64,000 nucleotides of DNA from Sphingobium sp. 15-1 (GCF_013375535.1 NZ_JABXJG010000001.1:558001-622000); one strand, 5' to 3'; numbered from the stretch's first letter, positions 43,610 to 52,775 are shown. A program made the numbers and translations. The notes: generated from the letters alone by a model not told the origin.

Positions 43610-44458
43610 ATGAACGACCAGACCAAAATTGCAGTGTCCCCGTCGCAACAGCCGCCTTTCCATGAGCCGGGCGAGCTGGTCATCCGCAATGTCAACTGGG
43701 CGGGCACCCGCGCGCTCTACAGGAAAGAAATCAGACGCTTCATGAAGGTGCAGCTCCAGACCATCTGGGCGCCCGCCGTCACGACGCTGATGTTCCTGGT
43801 TATCTTCACCCTGGCGCTGGGCGGAGCCAACCGGCAGGTGCTGGGCGTGCCCTTTGCCGATTTCATCGCGCCGGGCCTGATGATCATGGGCATGATGAAC
43901 AACGCCTTCGCGAACAGCAGCTTCTCCCTGCTGGCGGGCAAGATGCAGGGCACGCTGATCGATTATCTGATGCCGCCGCTGTCGGTCAGCGAACTGCTGC
44001 TGGCGCTGGTGGGCGCGGCGGTGACGCGGGCCTTCTGCGTCGGTCTCGCGTTGTGGGCGGCGATGGCGCTGTGGCCGGGCGTGCATGTGACCCCGGCGCA
44101 TCCCTGGGCGATCCTGTGGTTCGGGCTGATGGGCGCGGGGCTGACCGCCTTCATCGGCGTGCTGACCTCGATCTGGGCGGAAAAGTTCGATCATGCCGCT
44201 GCCATCACCAATTTCGTGATCGGACCGATGACGCTGCTGTCGGGCACCTTCTATTCCATCGACCGCCTCGCGCCCGCCTTTCGCGCGATCAGCCACGCCA
44301 ACCCTTTCTTCTACGCCATTTCCGGCTTCCGCTACGGCTTCGTCGCGGCGGCAGACGGCGATGTCGTGGTGGGCAGCCTGGTGCTGCTGGGGCTGAATAT
44401 CGCGCTCGGAGTGCTGTGCTACGCGCTGCTCAAGCGCGGATGGAAGCTGAAGGCTTGA
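43610..44458 (+). CDS. ABC-2 type transporter permease, no ATPase gene nearby
   Basis: A 282-residue membrane protein with six hydrophobic helices and the ABC-2 domain. Marks are YRKEIRRFMKVQLQTIWAPAV, the long middle ANSSFSLLAGKMQGTLIDYL and GPMTLLSGTFYSIDRLAP near the end, closest to NodJ/YadH-type permeases. Such proteins need an ATP-binding partner, and none is encoded next to it here. The start ATG at 43610 is taken from the drop in coding character before it; the open frame runs back to 43496. Substrate is unknown, possibly a polysaccharide or lipid. Confidence 0.87.
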   Translation: MNDQTKIAVSPSQQPPFHEPGELVIRNVNWAGTRALYRKEIRRFMKVQLQTIWAPAVTTLMFLVIFTLALGGANRQVLGVPFADFIAPGLMIMGMMNNAFANSSFSLLAGKMQGTLIDYLMPPLSVSELLLALVGAAVTRAFCVGLALWAAMALWPGVHVTPAHPWAILWFGLMGAGLTAFIGVLTSIWAEKFDHAAAITNFVIGPMTLLSGTFYSIDRLAPAFRAISHANPFFYAISGFRYGFVAAADGDVVVGSLVLLGLNIALGVLCYALLKRGWKLKA

Positions 44459-44493
44459 TTCCGGATGTGCGGGTTTCAATCATTTCTCACCTT

Positions 44494-44584
44494 GTCACCC
44501 CGGGCTTGACCCAGGGTCCCGCTACCTGAGGCTGACTGCGAGTGACAAAAGAAAAGCGAGACCCCGGGTCAAGCCCGGGGTGAC
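44494..44584. repeat. Family A inverted repeat, second copy
   Basis: Arms of 30 bases (44494-44523 and 44555-44584) match the copy at 13156-13246 and pair with each other except at two positions. The 31-base spacer differs from the first copy. It lies between the convergent permease gene and the small ORF behind the UDP-glucose dehydrogenase gene, again at gene 3' ends. Confidence 0.88.
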
Positions 44585-44600
44585 GAGCTTCAAATATTCA

Positions 44601-44726
44601 TCAGGTCAACCCGGCAATCACCGGCACCACCAGTGTCAGGACGAGCAAGGCAACCGCCCCCATCACCCAATGATGCAGCCGGGGAAGGGCGCGTTCATCG
44701 CACCCTTGCTCTGGTTTCAACAGCAT
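44601..44726 (-). CDS. Small single-helix membrane protein coupled to the UDP-glucose dehydrogenase gene
   Basis: A 41-residue reading frame whose ATG overlaps the dehydrogenase stop codon by one base (TGATG). It starts with a polar stretch containing one Cys and His-His-Trp and ends in one hydrophobic helix, WVMGAVALLVLTLVVPVIAG. I do not recognise it. Translational coupling and the neat membrane segment argue that it is real; no ribosome site of its own is evident. Confidence 0.45.
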   Translation of the reverse strand: MLLKPEQGCDERALPRLHHWVMGAVALLVLTLVVPVIAGLT

Positions 44727-46045
44727 CAGACGTTGACGCCCTTGCCCCCGACCCGCGTCAGCGCAAAGCCAGCCGCCTCCGCCTCCCGGCGCGGATAGAT
44801 GTTGCGCAGGTCGACCAGCACCGGCTCGTTCATCGACGCCGCCAGCCGCTTCAGATCCAGCGCCCGGAACGCGTCCCATTCCGTCACCAGCACCAGCGCG
44901 TCGGCCCCGGTCGCCGCCTCATAGGCGTCCTTCGTCATGCTCACGCTCGGCATCAGCGGCGCGGCGACCTCCATGCCCTCCGGATCATAGGCGACGATCT
45001 TCGCGCCCGCATCCTCCAGCGCCTGCACGATGGCCAGGCTCGGCGCGTCGCGCATGTCGTCGGTGTTGGGCTTGAAGGTCAGGCCCAGCAGCGCCACCGT
45101 CTTGCCCCGCGCCTCGCCGCCCAGCGCCTTCACGATCTTGCGCCCCATGGCCCGCTTGCGCAGGTCGTTCACCTGCACGACCGTCTCCACGATGCGGATC
45201 GGCGTATCGAAATCCTGCCCGGTCTTGACCAGCGCCAGCGTATCCTTCGGGAAGCAGGAGCCGCCATAACCCGGCCCAGCATGCAGGAATTTCGACCCGA
45301 TCCGGTTATCCAGCCCGATCCCCCGCGACACGTCCTGCACCTCCGCGCCGACGGCTTCGCACAGGTCCGCCATCTCGTTGATGAAGGTGATCTTGGTCGC
45401 CAGGAAGGCGTTGGCGGCATATTTGATCAGCTCGGCCGTCCGCCGCCCGGTGAACATGACCGGCGCCTGGTTGAGATTCAGCGGCCGATAGACCTGCGCC
45501 ATCACGTCGATGGCGCGCTCGCTGCCCGTCGTGCCGACCACGACCCGGTCCGGCCGCTTGAAATCCCCGATGGCCGCGCCTTCGCGCAGGAATTCCGGGT
45601 TGGACACGACCTGGATGTCCAGATCGGGCCGCGCTTCCCGGACGATCCGCTCGACCTCGTCGCCGGTGCCGACGGGCACGGTGGATTTGGTGACGATGAC
45701 GGTCGGCCCATCCAGCGACTCCGCGATTTCCTTCGCCGCCGCATAGACATAGCTCAGGTCCGCATGCCCGTCGCCGCGCCGCGAGGGCGTGCCCACGGCG
45801 ATGAAGATCGCATCCGCGCCCTTCACGCCCTTCGCCAGATCGGTGGTAAAGGTCAGCCGCCCGGCCGCCGCATTGCTACCCACCAGATGGTCGAGGCCCG
45901 GCTCGAAAATCGGCATCCGCCCGGATTCGATCGCGGCGATCTTGCCCGCATCCTTGTCCACGCACACCACGTCATGGCCGAAATCGGCAAAGCATGCGCC
46001 TGACACCAGCCCGACATAGCCCGTGCCGATCATCGTGATCTTCAT
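44726..46045 (-). CDS. ugd: UDP-glucose 6-dehydrogenase
   Basis: A 439-residue NAD-dependent enzyme giving UDP-glucuronate for capsule or exopolysaccharide. The N-terminal Rossmann fold is MIGTGYVGLVSGACFADFGH. Other marks are VGTPSRRGDGHADLSYV, the NPEFLREGAAIGDF segment and the catalytic Cys in GPGYGGSCFPKDTLAL. The C-terminal fold includes LLGLTFKPNTDDMRDAPSL. ATG 46045 fits the family's MKITMIGTGYVG start; the upstream extension is not conserved-looking. It is divergent from wecB, sharing a 174-base control region. Confidence 0.95.
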   Translation of the reverse strand: MKITMIGTGYVGLVSGACFADFGHDVVCVDKDAGKIAAIESGRMPIFEPGLDHLVGSNAAAGRLTFTTDLAKGVKGADAIFIAVGTPSRRGDGHADLSYVYAAAKEIAESLDGPTVIVTKSTVPVGTGDEVERIVREARPDLDIQVVSNPEFLREGAAIGDFKRPDRVVVGTTGSERAIDVMAQVYRPLNLNQAPVMFTGRRTAELIKYAANAFLATKITFINEMADLCEAVGAEVQDVSRGIGLDNRIGSKFLHAGPGYGGSCFPKDTLALVKTGQDFDTPIRIVETVVQVNDLRKRAMGRKIVKALGGEARGKTVALLGLTFKPNTDDMRDAPSLAIVQALEDAGAKIVAYDPEGMEVAAPLMPSVSMTKDAYEAATGADALVLVTEWDAFRALDLKRLAASMNEPVLVDLRNIYPRREAEAAGFALTRVGGKGVNV

Positions 46046-46219
46046 AAAATAACTGAGCCCCCGATTGGGAAGATGGTTGGGCTGGCCTCTAGCACAGCTT
46101 TTCGCCAATGCGAAAGCGGGCGTCGGGGGTACCCATGTTCAGGGGATGGTTACCATTTTCTGCCAGGCACTTACCCGAAAGACGGCTTGCAAAGGCCGGA
46201 AAATGGCAAAGGACAGCAA

Positions 46220-47362
46220 ATGAAGGTTGCGCTGGTGTTCGGGACGCGCCCCGAAGCGATCAAGCTGTTTCCGGTGATTCACGCGCTGCGGGCGCGGGGC
46301 GACGTGGAAACCCGCGTGATCGTGACCGCGCAGCATCGCGGCCTGCTCGACCAGGTGCTGGAGATCGCCGGGATCGCGCCCGACATCGACCTGGACGTGA
46401 TGACCCCCAACCAGACGCTGGACGGCCTGACGGCGAAGCTGATCGTGGAACTGGGGAGGGCGTTCGACGCGGAAAAGCCGGACCGCGTGGTCGTGCACGG
46501 CGATACCCTCACCACCATGGTCGCCAGCCTGGCGGCCTATTACCGCAAAATTCCGGTCGCCCATGTCGAGGCGGGGCTGCGCAGCGGCGACATCCACCAC
46601 CCCTGGCCGGAGGAGGTGAACCGCCGCGTGGTCGCCTGCATAGCGGACATGAACTTCGCCCCGACTGAGGAGGCTGCCAATGCCCTGCTGGCGGAAAATC
46701 GCGACCCGGCGACCATCCATATCACCGGCAACACCGTGATCGACGCGCTGCTCGCCACCCGCCAGCGCGTGCTGAGCGAACCCAGCCTTGCGGCGGGCCT
46801 CGACGATCTGGCCCATCGCTTCGCGGGCAAGCGGATCGTCGCCGTCACCAGCCACCGCCGCGAGAATTTCGGCGGAGGCATGGAGGCGATCGCTCGCTCC
46901 ATCGCTGAGATAGCGGCGCGCCCCGACGTGGCGGTGATCTTCCCCGTCCACCCCAATCCCCATGTGCGCCCGGTGATGGACGCGGTGCTCGGCGGCCTCC
47001 CCAATGTCGCGATGATCGAGCCGCTGGACTATCCGCATTTCGTCCGCCTGCTGGACCTTTGCCACCTCGTCCTGACCGACAGCGGCGGCGTGCAGGAAGA
47101 GGCGCCCTCGCTCGGCAAGCCGGTCCTCGTAATGCGCGAGACGACCGAACGTCCCGAAGGCGTGACGGCCGGCACCGCGAAACTGGTCGGCACCGACCGC
47201 GCAAAGATCGTCCAATCGGTCTTCGCCCTGCTGGATGACGAAGCCGCCTACGCCGCCATGTCCCGCGCCCACAACCCCTTCGGAGACGGCCACGCGTCGG
47301 AGCGCATCGCAGACATCATAGCCGCCAGCGCGCAGGCTGAGGATATGGAAGAGGCGGCCTAA
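46220..47362 (+). CDS. wecB: UDP-N-acetylglucosamine 2-epimerase (non-hydrolysing)
   Basis: A 380-residue enzyme turning UDP-GlcNAc into UDP-ManNAc. Typical motifs are VFGTRPEAIKLFPVIHALRA, AQHRGLLDQVLEIAGIAPDI, VHGDTLTTMVASLAAYY, VEAGLRSGDIHHPWPEEVNR, SHRRENFGGGMEAI and DSGGVQEEAPSLGKPVLVMR with the TTERPEGVTAGT loop. AAAGGACAGCAA precedes the ATG at 46220. With wecC it supplies UDP-ManNAcA for a surface polysaccharide; a palindromic repeat separates the two genes. Confidence 0.95.
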   Translation: MKVALVFGTRPEAIKLFPVIHALRARGDVETRVIVTAQHRGLLDQVLEIAGIAPDIDLDVMTPNQTLDGLTAKLIVELGRAFDAEKPDRVVVHGDTLTTMVASLAAYYRKIPVAHVEAGLRSGDIHHPWPEEVNRRVVACIADMNFAPTEEAANALLAENRDPATIHITGNTVIDALLATRQRVLSEPSLAAGLDDLAHRFAGKRIVAVTSHRRENFGGGMEAIARSIAEIAARPDVAVIFPVHPNPHVRPVMDAVLGGLPNVAMIEPLDYPHFVRLLDLCHLVLTDSGGVQEEAPSLGKPVLVMRETTERPEGVTAGTAKLVGTDRAKIVQSVFALLDDEAAYAAMSRAHNPFGDGHASERIADIIAASAQAEDMEEAA

Positions 47363-47372
47363 ACTCGATTCC

Positions 47373-47481
47373 GTCATGCTGAACTTGTTTCAGCATCCAT
47401 TTATCCCCACGCTCCGCCGCCTGCGGGGCATGATGGATGCTGAGCCGAAGGCCAACGCCAGTTAAACAAGTTCAGCATGAC
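47373..47481. repeat. Family C palindromic repeat between wecB and wecC
   Basis: GTCATGCTGAACTTGTTTCA at 47373-47392 is matched by the inverted AACAAGTTCAGCATGAC at 47465-47481. An inner pair, CAGCATCCAT 47391-47400 and ATGGATGCTG 47433-47442, gives a nested hairpin. This is a separate family from the other repeats here. It may attenuate wecC or process the message. Confidence 0.8.
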
Positions 47482-47583
47482 GAATTGGGGATATGACGAA
47501 TGGGGAACAGGCGGTCCGTTACCGAAATCTTCAGCATTTCCCGTCACAAACCGACGGAATTCAAAAGCTTCCCCAGGACCTCC

Positions 47584-48879
47584 ATGCCCCTCGAAAAGCT
47601 CCAGCAGAAGGTATCCGTCATCGGCCTCGGCTATATCGGCCTGCCGACCGCCGCCCTGATCGCGCGCGGCGGCGCGCAGGTCGTCGGCGTGGACGTCAGT
47701 GCCCATGTCGTGGAGACGGTCAACTCCGGCCGCGTCCATATCGAGGAAGTCGACCTCGACGGCCTGGTCCAAGGCGTGGTTTCCCGCGGCAACCTCCGCG
47801 CCAGCCTGGAGGTCGAGCCCAGCGATGTCTTCATCATCGCCGTCCCCACGCCCGTAGCCGAAGACCGCGCCCCCGACATCAGCCACGTCCTCAAAGCCGC
47901 CCGCACAGTCGCGCAAGTTCTGAAAGCGGGCGACACCGTCATCCTCGAATCGACCTCTCCCGTCGGCACCACCGAAGCCATGCGCGACCTCTTCGCTCAG
48001 CTTCGCCCCGACCTCAAAATGCCCGAGCCGGGGGTCGCGGGCGACATCGCCATCGCCTATTGCCCGGAGCGGGTTCTCCCCGGCCGCATCCTGGTCGAAC
48101 TGATCGACAATGACCGCTGCATCGGCGGCATCACGCCCCGCTGCGCCCGCAAGGCGCTGGGCTTCTACCGCCAGTTCGTGCGCGGCGCCTGCATCACCAC
48201 CAGCGCCCGTGCCGCCGAAATGGTGAAGCTGGTCGAAAACAGCTTCCGCGACGTCAACATCGCCTTCGCCAACGAGCTGTCCGTCATCGCGGAGCGCATG
48301 GACATCGACGTGTGGGAGGTCATCCGCCTCGCCAACCGCCACCCCCGCGTCAACATCCTCCAGCCCGGCCCCGGCGTCGGCGGCCACTGCATCGCGGTCG
48401 ACCCCTGGTTCATCGTCCATGGCGACCCGGAAAACAGCCGCCTCATCCGCACCGCCCGCGAAGTCAATGACGGCAAGACCGACCATGTCGTCGCCAAGGC
48501 CTCCGACCTGATCGACGCGTTCCCCGGCGAGGAAATCGCCTGCCTCGGCCTCGCCTTCAAGCCCAATATCGACGATTTCCGCGAAAGCCCCGCCGTGAAG
48601 GTCGCGGCCCGCCTCGCCAAACGCTATGGCCGCCGCATCAAGCTGGTCGAACCCTATGCCCATGACCTGCCGATGGAGTTCGCCGGAACCGGCGCCGAAC
48701 TGATCGATCTCGATACGGCTCTGGAACAATGCGGCGTTTTCGTCATTCTTGTCGATCATGACATGTTCAAATCGGTTCCGGTGGACGAGCGCGCCGACAA
48801 GGCCGTCTACGACACGCGCGGCGTCTGGCCGGATCAGCCCCGGCGAGTCGTCCCGGATCAGGCCCGGATCGCCATCTGA
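47584..48879 (+). CDS. wecC: UDP-N-acetyl-D-mannosamine dehydrogenase
   Basis: A 431-residue UDP-sugar dehydrogenase of the WecC type, oxidising UDP-ManNAc to UDP-ManNAcA. Marks include VSVIGLGYIGLPTAALIARG, the ESTSPVGTTEAM segment, IAYCPERVLPGRILVELIDN and the catalytic Cys in GPGVGGHCIAVDPWFIV, a WecC-type variant of the GGxC loop. ATG 47584 begins right before the Rossmann fold and has AGGA upstream. It shares descent with the ugd enzyme at 44726 but differs clearly in the active-site loop. Confidence 0.94.
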   Translation: MPLEKLQQKVSVIGLGYIGLPTAALIARGGAQVVGVDVSAHVVETVNSGRVHIEEVDLDGLVQGVVSRGNLRASLEVEPSDVFIIAVPTPVAEDRAPDISHVLKAARTVAQVLKAGDTVILESTSPVGTTEAMRDLFAQLRPDLKMPEPGVAGDIAIAYCPERVLPGRILVELIDNDRCIGGITPRCARKALGFYRQFVRGACITTSARAAEMVKLVENSFRDVNIAFANELSVIAERMDIDVWEVIRLANRHPRVNILQPGPGVGGHCIAVDPWFIVHGDPENSRLIRTAREVNDGKTDHVVAKASDLIDAFPGEEIACLGLAFKPNIDDFRESPAVKVAARLAKRYGRRIKLVEPYAHDLPMEFAGTGAELIDLDTALEQCGVFVILVDHDMFKSVPVDERADKAVYDTRGVWPDQPRRVVPDQARIAI

Positions 48880-48989
48880 TCGGTGGCGCATACGCGCCTG
48901 CGGTTGCCATGTATCGGTTGCGCCGTTAACCCCGCCTGAAACGGCGCGTTTTGAACGCGCTGCCTGAATGATGCGGGGACTTTGACGGC

Positions 48990-49700
48990 ATGAACCGGCC
49001 GACCGACAGCAAGAGCCAGATGCTGGCCACGATCATGGCCTGCGCGCTGCTCGGCGCCTGCTCGACCGTGGAGGACGCGCCGAAGGGGGATGCCGCCTAT
49101 GCCGCCATCCCGCCCGCCCCAGCGGTCGGCATCGATTACCGCATCTCCCCCGACGACATCTTGCGCATCCAGATCTATCACGAGCCGGGCCTGTCGCTGG
49201 AAGACGCGCAGGTGACGGCGGCCGGCATGGTCCGCATGCCGCTGGTCGGGGACGTCTCCGTCGCAGGCCTTTCCGCCGGCGAAGCATCGGACGTCATCGC
49301 CGGGCGGCTGGGCGACCGCTATCTCGTCTCTCCGCAGGTGACGGTCTTCGTCAAGAAAGCGGTGGGCCGCCGCATCACCGTCGACGGCGAAGTCCGCGAA
49401 CCGGGCCTGTTCCCGCTCGACGGTCGCCTCAGCTTGCAACAAGCGGTCGCGCTCGCCAAAGGACCGACCCGTCTCGCCAGCCTCAGCCGGATCGTCGTGG
49501 TCCGCCAATCCGATGGCCAGCGCAAGGCGGCGATGTTCGATCTCGGCGCTATTCGCAAGGGCGAGGCGCCCGATCCCGAAATCCTCCCCGGCGACACCAT
49601 CATCGTCGGCCTCTCCCGCGCCAAGGCGATATTGGGCGGCGCACTGCTCGCACTACCAGCGGTCGGCGCAGGCTTCGTCGCGCTGGACGGAGGGCTCTGA
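48990..49700 (+). CDS. Polysaccharide export lipoprotein (Wza-like)
   Basis: A 236-residue outer-membrane auxiliary protein for polysaccharide export. A lipobox LGAC (Cys24) follows the hydrophobic signal. The Poly_export domain (about 45-130) reads YRISPDDILRIQIYHEPGLS and MPLVGDVSVAGLSAGEAS, then one SLBB domain (about 132-220, ITVDGEVREPGLFPLDG). It ends with a hydrophobic stretch, LGGALLALPAVGAGFVAL, in place of the amphipathic helix of full Wza; it is also shorter than Wza (about 380). It overlaps the tyrosine kinase gene by one base. Confidence 0.92.
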   Translation: MNRPTDSKSQMLATIMACALLGACSTVEDAPKGDAAYAAIPPAPAVGIDYRISPDDILRIQIYHEPGLSLEDAQVTAAGMVRMPLVGDVSVAGLSAGEASDVIAGRLGDRYLVSPQVTVFVKKAVGRRITVDGEVREPGLFPLDGRLSLQQAVALAKGPTRLASLSRIVVVRQSDGQRKAAMFDLGAIRKGEAPDPEILPGDTIIVGLSRAKAILGGALLALPAVGAGFVALDGGL

Positions 49701-51814
49701 TGGGGGGACCGGGCCTGCTGATCGACGGCGCTTCCGCCTCCACCACGATGGAGGGCCGCGCAGCGCGCTTCGCCACCGCTGCGAACGGGGCATGGGTGGC
49801 GGTGCGACGGCATCGCATCATCCTGTTCGTCACCATGGCGCTGTGCGTGCTGGCGGGCGTGGTCTTCATTCTGCTTTCCACCCCCGATTACCGGGCGACC
49901 GCCTCGGTCGAGGTGGAGGATATTCCCGCCGGAGCCGCAGGTGCCGCCGCCGCGCAACGGCAGGCGACGCCCTCCGACAATGAAGCGTTGATGCAGACCG
50001 AGCTGGAGGTACTGCGCAGCCGCGCTCTGGCGGAGGATGTGGCCCGCGAACTGGCGCTGGTCGGCAGCCGCACCTTCTTCGACGGCATGGATGTGCGCCG
50101 TCCGGACCAGGGGGCAGGCTCGCTCAGCCAGCGGCAGGTCGAAACCGAAATGGTCGTGAACCTGCTGCGCGACAATCTCCACGTCGAACTGCCCGGCAAG
50201 TCCCGCGTCATCCGCATCAGCTTCACCAGCGCCGATTCGGTGCTGTCGGCCCGCGTCGCCAACAGCTATGCCGACAGCCTGATCCGCGCCGACCTGAAGC
50301 GCGGCTTCGAATCCGGGGTTCAGGCCCGCCGCTTCCTGCTGGGGGAGCTGGACGGCGCGCGCAAGGATCTGGAACGGGCGGAGCGCGACCTCGCCGTCTA
50401 TGTCGCCAATACCGGGGCGATCGCGCCATCGGAATCGAAGGACGGCGAAAGCGGTGACACCCCGCCCGAAGGCACCACCGCGACCCGGCTCGCGCAACTG
50501 AATGCCTTCCGCGCCCAGGCGACAGCGGACCGGATCGCCGCGCAGAAGCGCTGGGAAAGCGCCCGCCTGTCCAGCGTCGAGACCCTGCCCGAAGTGCTGA
50601 ACAACGGCGCGATGCAGCAGATCATGACGGAACGGGCGCAGGCGCGGGCGCAGGTCGTGCAGGAACGCCAGTTCCGCAAGGACGCCCACCCCGAAATGCG
50701 CGAAGCCCGCGCCCGGCTGGCCGCGCTGGACGATCAGGCGGAGGGTATGGCCAACACCATCCGCGCCTCGCTCAAGGAACAGTTCGACGTCGCCATCCAT
50801 GGCGAAAAACAGATCCAGTCCGAAATCGCCAAGGTCGAGCGGCAGGCGCAGACCGAACGCGGCCGGGGCGTGCAGATGAGCATCCTGGAACGCCAGGTCG
50901 ACACCTATCGCCTGCTGCACGACAGCCTGCTCCAGCGCTATCGCGACATGGCCTCGCAGGCGGGTTTCCAGGCGGGCCGCATCCAGCCGCTGGACCGGGC
51001 GGCGGTGCCCTCGCGCCCATCCTCGCCCAATATCGGCGTCACCATGTTGTTCGCGTCACTGGGCGGGCTGCTCCTGGGGCTGATGGCGGTCGCCGGACGG
51101 CATATTTTCGACGATGCCGTGACCTCCGCCGACACGCTAGCGGAGCGGGTGAACCTGCCGCTGCTCGGCGCCGTCCCGGCGGGCGAGAAACCCGCGGCGG
51201 AGATTTTCGCGCCCATGGCATCCTCGCTGCTGCTGGGATCGGCGGCGGGCCTGCCGCGCTCGATCCTCGTCACCAGCGCGCAGGAAGGGGAGGGGAAGTC
51301 CTCGACCCTCCATGCCCTGGCGAAAGCGCTGGCGAAGCTCGACAAGCGCGTGCTGGTGATCGACGCCGACATGCGACGGCCCAAGCAGCACAGCCTCTTC
51401 GGCATCTCCCCCACACGCGGCATCAGCGAATTGATGACGGGCCAGGCGAAGATGGACGATGTCATCGTGGACAGCGGCGTGCCGGGCGTATCCCTGCTCC
51501 CCTGCGGCGCGATCCCGCCCAGCCCGGCCGAACTGCTGGTCACGCCCGTGATGGATTCCCTGCTGGCGACGGTGCGCGAGCGCTACGACACGGTGCTGAT
51601 CGACGCGCCGCCGGTCCTGGGCCTGTCGGATGCCTGCCTGCTGGCGAGCAAGGCGCAGGTGACGCTGTTGGTGGTGGAATGGGGCCGCAACCACCATGGC
51701 GGCCTGCGCGTGGCGGTCGACCGCCTCCGCCGGGCGGGGGGCGCGATCATCGGCGCGATCCTGACCAAACAGGAAGGCCGCCCCTTCGAATATGACTATC
51801 ACCGGGGCGGCTAG
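49700..51814 (+). CDS. Wzc-like polysaccharide co-polymerase with tyrosine kinase domain
   Basis: A 704-residue inner-membrane protein that sets chain length and drives export. The Wzz-type half has membrane helices near 45-65 and 440-460 with a long periplasmic coiled coil between. The BY-kinase half has Walker A SAQEGEGKSSTLHALA, Walker A' VLVIDADMRRPKQ and Walker B VLIDAPPVLGLSDACLL. The usual C-terminal Tyr cluster is reduced to EYDY in the last ten residues. It is cotranslated with the Wza-like gene. Family is clear; kinase activity on itself may be limited. Confidence 0.92.
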   Translation: MGGPGLLIDGASASTTMEGRAARFATAANGAWVAVRRHRIILFVTMALCVLAGVVFILLSTPDYRATASVEVEDIPAGAAGAAAAQRQATPSDNEALMQTELEVLRSRALAEDVARELALVGSRTFFDGMDVRRPDQGAGSLSQRQVETEMVVNLLRDNLHVELPGKSRVIRISFTSADSVLSARVANSYADSLIRADLKRGFESGVQARRFLLGELDGARKDLERAERDLAVYVANTGAIAPSESKDGESGDTPPEGTTATRLAQLNAFRAQATADRIAAQKRWESARLSSVETLPEVLNNGAMQQIMTERAQARAQVVQERQFRKDAHPEMREARARLAALDDQAEGMANTIRASLKEQFDVAIHGEKQIQSEIAKVERQAQTERGRGVQMSILERQVDTYRLLHDSLLQRYRDMASQAGFQAGRIQPLDRAAVPSRPSSPNIGVTMLFASLGGLLLGLMAVAGRHIFDDAVTSADTLAERVNLPLLGAVPAGEKPAAEIFAPMASSLLLGSAAGLPRSILVTSAQEGEGKSSTLHALAKALAKLDKRVLVIDADMRRPKQHSLFGISPTRGISELMTGQAKMDDVIVDSGVPGVSLLPCGAIPPSPAELLVTPVMDSLLATVRERYDTVLIDAPPVLGLSDACLLASKAQVTLLVVEWGRNHHGGLRVAVDRLRRAGGAIIGAILTKQEGRPFEYDYHRGG

Positions 51815-51834
51815 AGGGCCTCCAACCTCCCTCC

Positions 51835-51922
51835 GTCATTCCCGCGAAAGCGGGAATCCATCTCCCCAGCGTTGCGCTTGAGGTAACGTCAAGAAATAGA
51901 TTCCCGCTTTCGCGGGAATGAC
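51835..51922. repeat. Family D perfect 24-bp inverted repeat
   Basis: GTCATTCCCGCGAAAGCGGGAATC at 51835-51858 is the exact reverse complement of 51899-51922, with 40 bases between. Each arm also contains its own hairpin (CCCGCGAAAGCGGG). It follows the Wzc-like gene and could be its terminator. Only this copy of the family was found in the window. Confidence 0.88.
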
Positions 51923-52003
51923 GAAGATGGGTGGATAGGAGACAGTCCGGTTTGAAGCTGACAACCGCTATAGCCGACCTTGCTCGCGATATTGACTTAA
52001 GAC

Positions 52004-52279
52004 ATGATCCGATTGGTGGATCACGAAGGATATAGGAACCCGGCTACAGGCGCAGGGCGGATTGGATGTGCAGTCGCATCCATATTCGGCATCGTTTTTG
52101 GTTTGCCGTTCTTCTTCATCGCCACCTATGCAAGTGGCGGCTGCGAAGGCGCTCCGCAGCCATGCAAAAGCGATAATACATGGTTCTGGCTCGCGCTGCT
52201 CATCATCGCGCTTTCATGTACAGGTGTGGGATTGTTGACACGTAGTACTATTCTGCGCTTTCAACGCCGCAAACGGTAA
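52004..52279 (+). CDS. Small membrane protein, unknown
   Basis: A 91-residue protein with two hydrophobic helices (about 23-44 and 62-80), two Cys in the loop between them (GGCEGAPQPCKSD, likely periplasmic) and a basic tail LRFQRRKR. I do not recognise a family. Start ATG 52004 has no strong ribosome site. Codon use is less GC-biased than in the neighbouring polysaccharide genes, so it may be an acquired or fast-evolving gene. Confidence 0.6.
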   Translation: MIRLVDHEGYRNPATGAGRIGCAVASIFGIVFGLPFFFIATYASGGCEGAPQPCKSDNTWFWLALLIIALSCTGVGLLTRSTILRFQRRKR

Positions 52280-52337
52280 GGTTGGGTGGATAGTGGACGG
52301 GCGGCTTCCAGCGGCAGAGAGTTGTAAGCTGACACCG

Positions 52338-52775
52338 CTAGTTACGGGTGACTTGACTGGTCGCACGCAAGGGCAGGCCACAATTTTCTTCTATGGCTTC
52401 GTTCACCTTTTTCATTAGGGGCATGAATGCGTCGAGTTGAGCCGCTGGCCAAGGCTCGCCCATTTTCTCCATGCCGTTATAATAAGAACGCTCTTTCCCA
52501 TCGTCCGCGATTTGCAGGGCTGCATTCTGATTTGGTCCATATCTCCACTGATTTATGACGCTGATTATCTTTCCGCGATGAGGAAGAATTTGATAGCTCT
52601 CATTACGGTCAACCCGATGGACAACCTGTCCGACGCCATCAATTTTTCTGATCGTGTGATCAACACACGGTAAGTTCGCTTTTTCGGTCAGATTTGCTCG
52701 CGTCCTCACGCCGGAAATAGGATCGCACGCTGCGACCAAAAGAGCGATGGCAGGTATCCAACAGCGTATCTTCAT
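52338..52775 (-). CDS. Predicted lipoprotein, unknown
   Basis: A 145-residue predicted lipoprotein: MKIRCWIPAIALLVAACD has a clear lipobox VAAC at Cys17. The mature part has two more Cys (LPCVDHT and ENCGLPL, perhaps a disulfide) and no domain I can name. The ATG at 52775 is preferred because the 19 residues encoded upstream do not form part of the signal. Base composition is poorer in G and C than in the rest of the window. Confidence 0.65.
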   Translation of the reverse strand: MKIRCWIPAIALLVAACDPISGVRTRANLTEKANLPCVDHTIRKIDGVGQVVHRVDRNESYQILPHRGKIISVINQWRYGPNQNAALQIADDGKERSYYNGMEKMGEPWPAAQLDAFMPLMKKVNEAIEENCGLPLRATSQVTRN

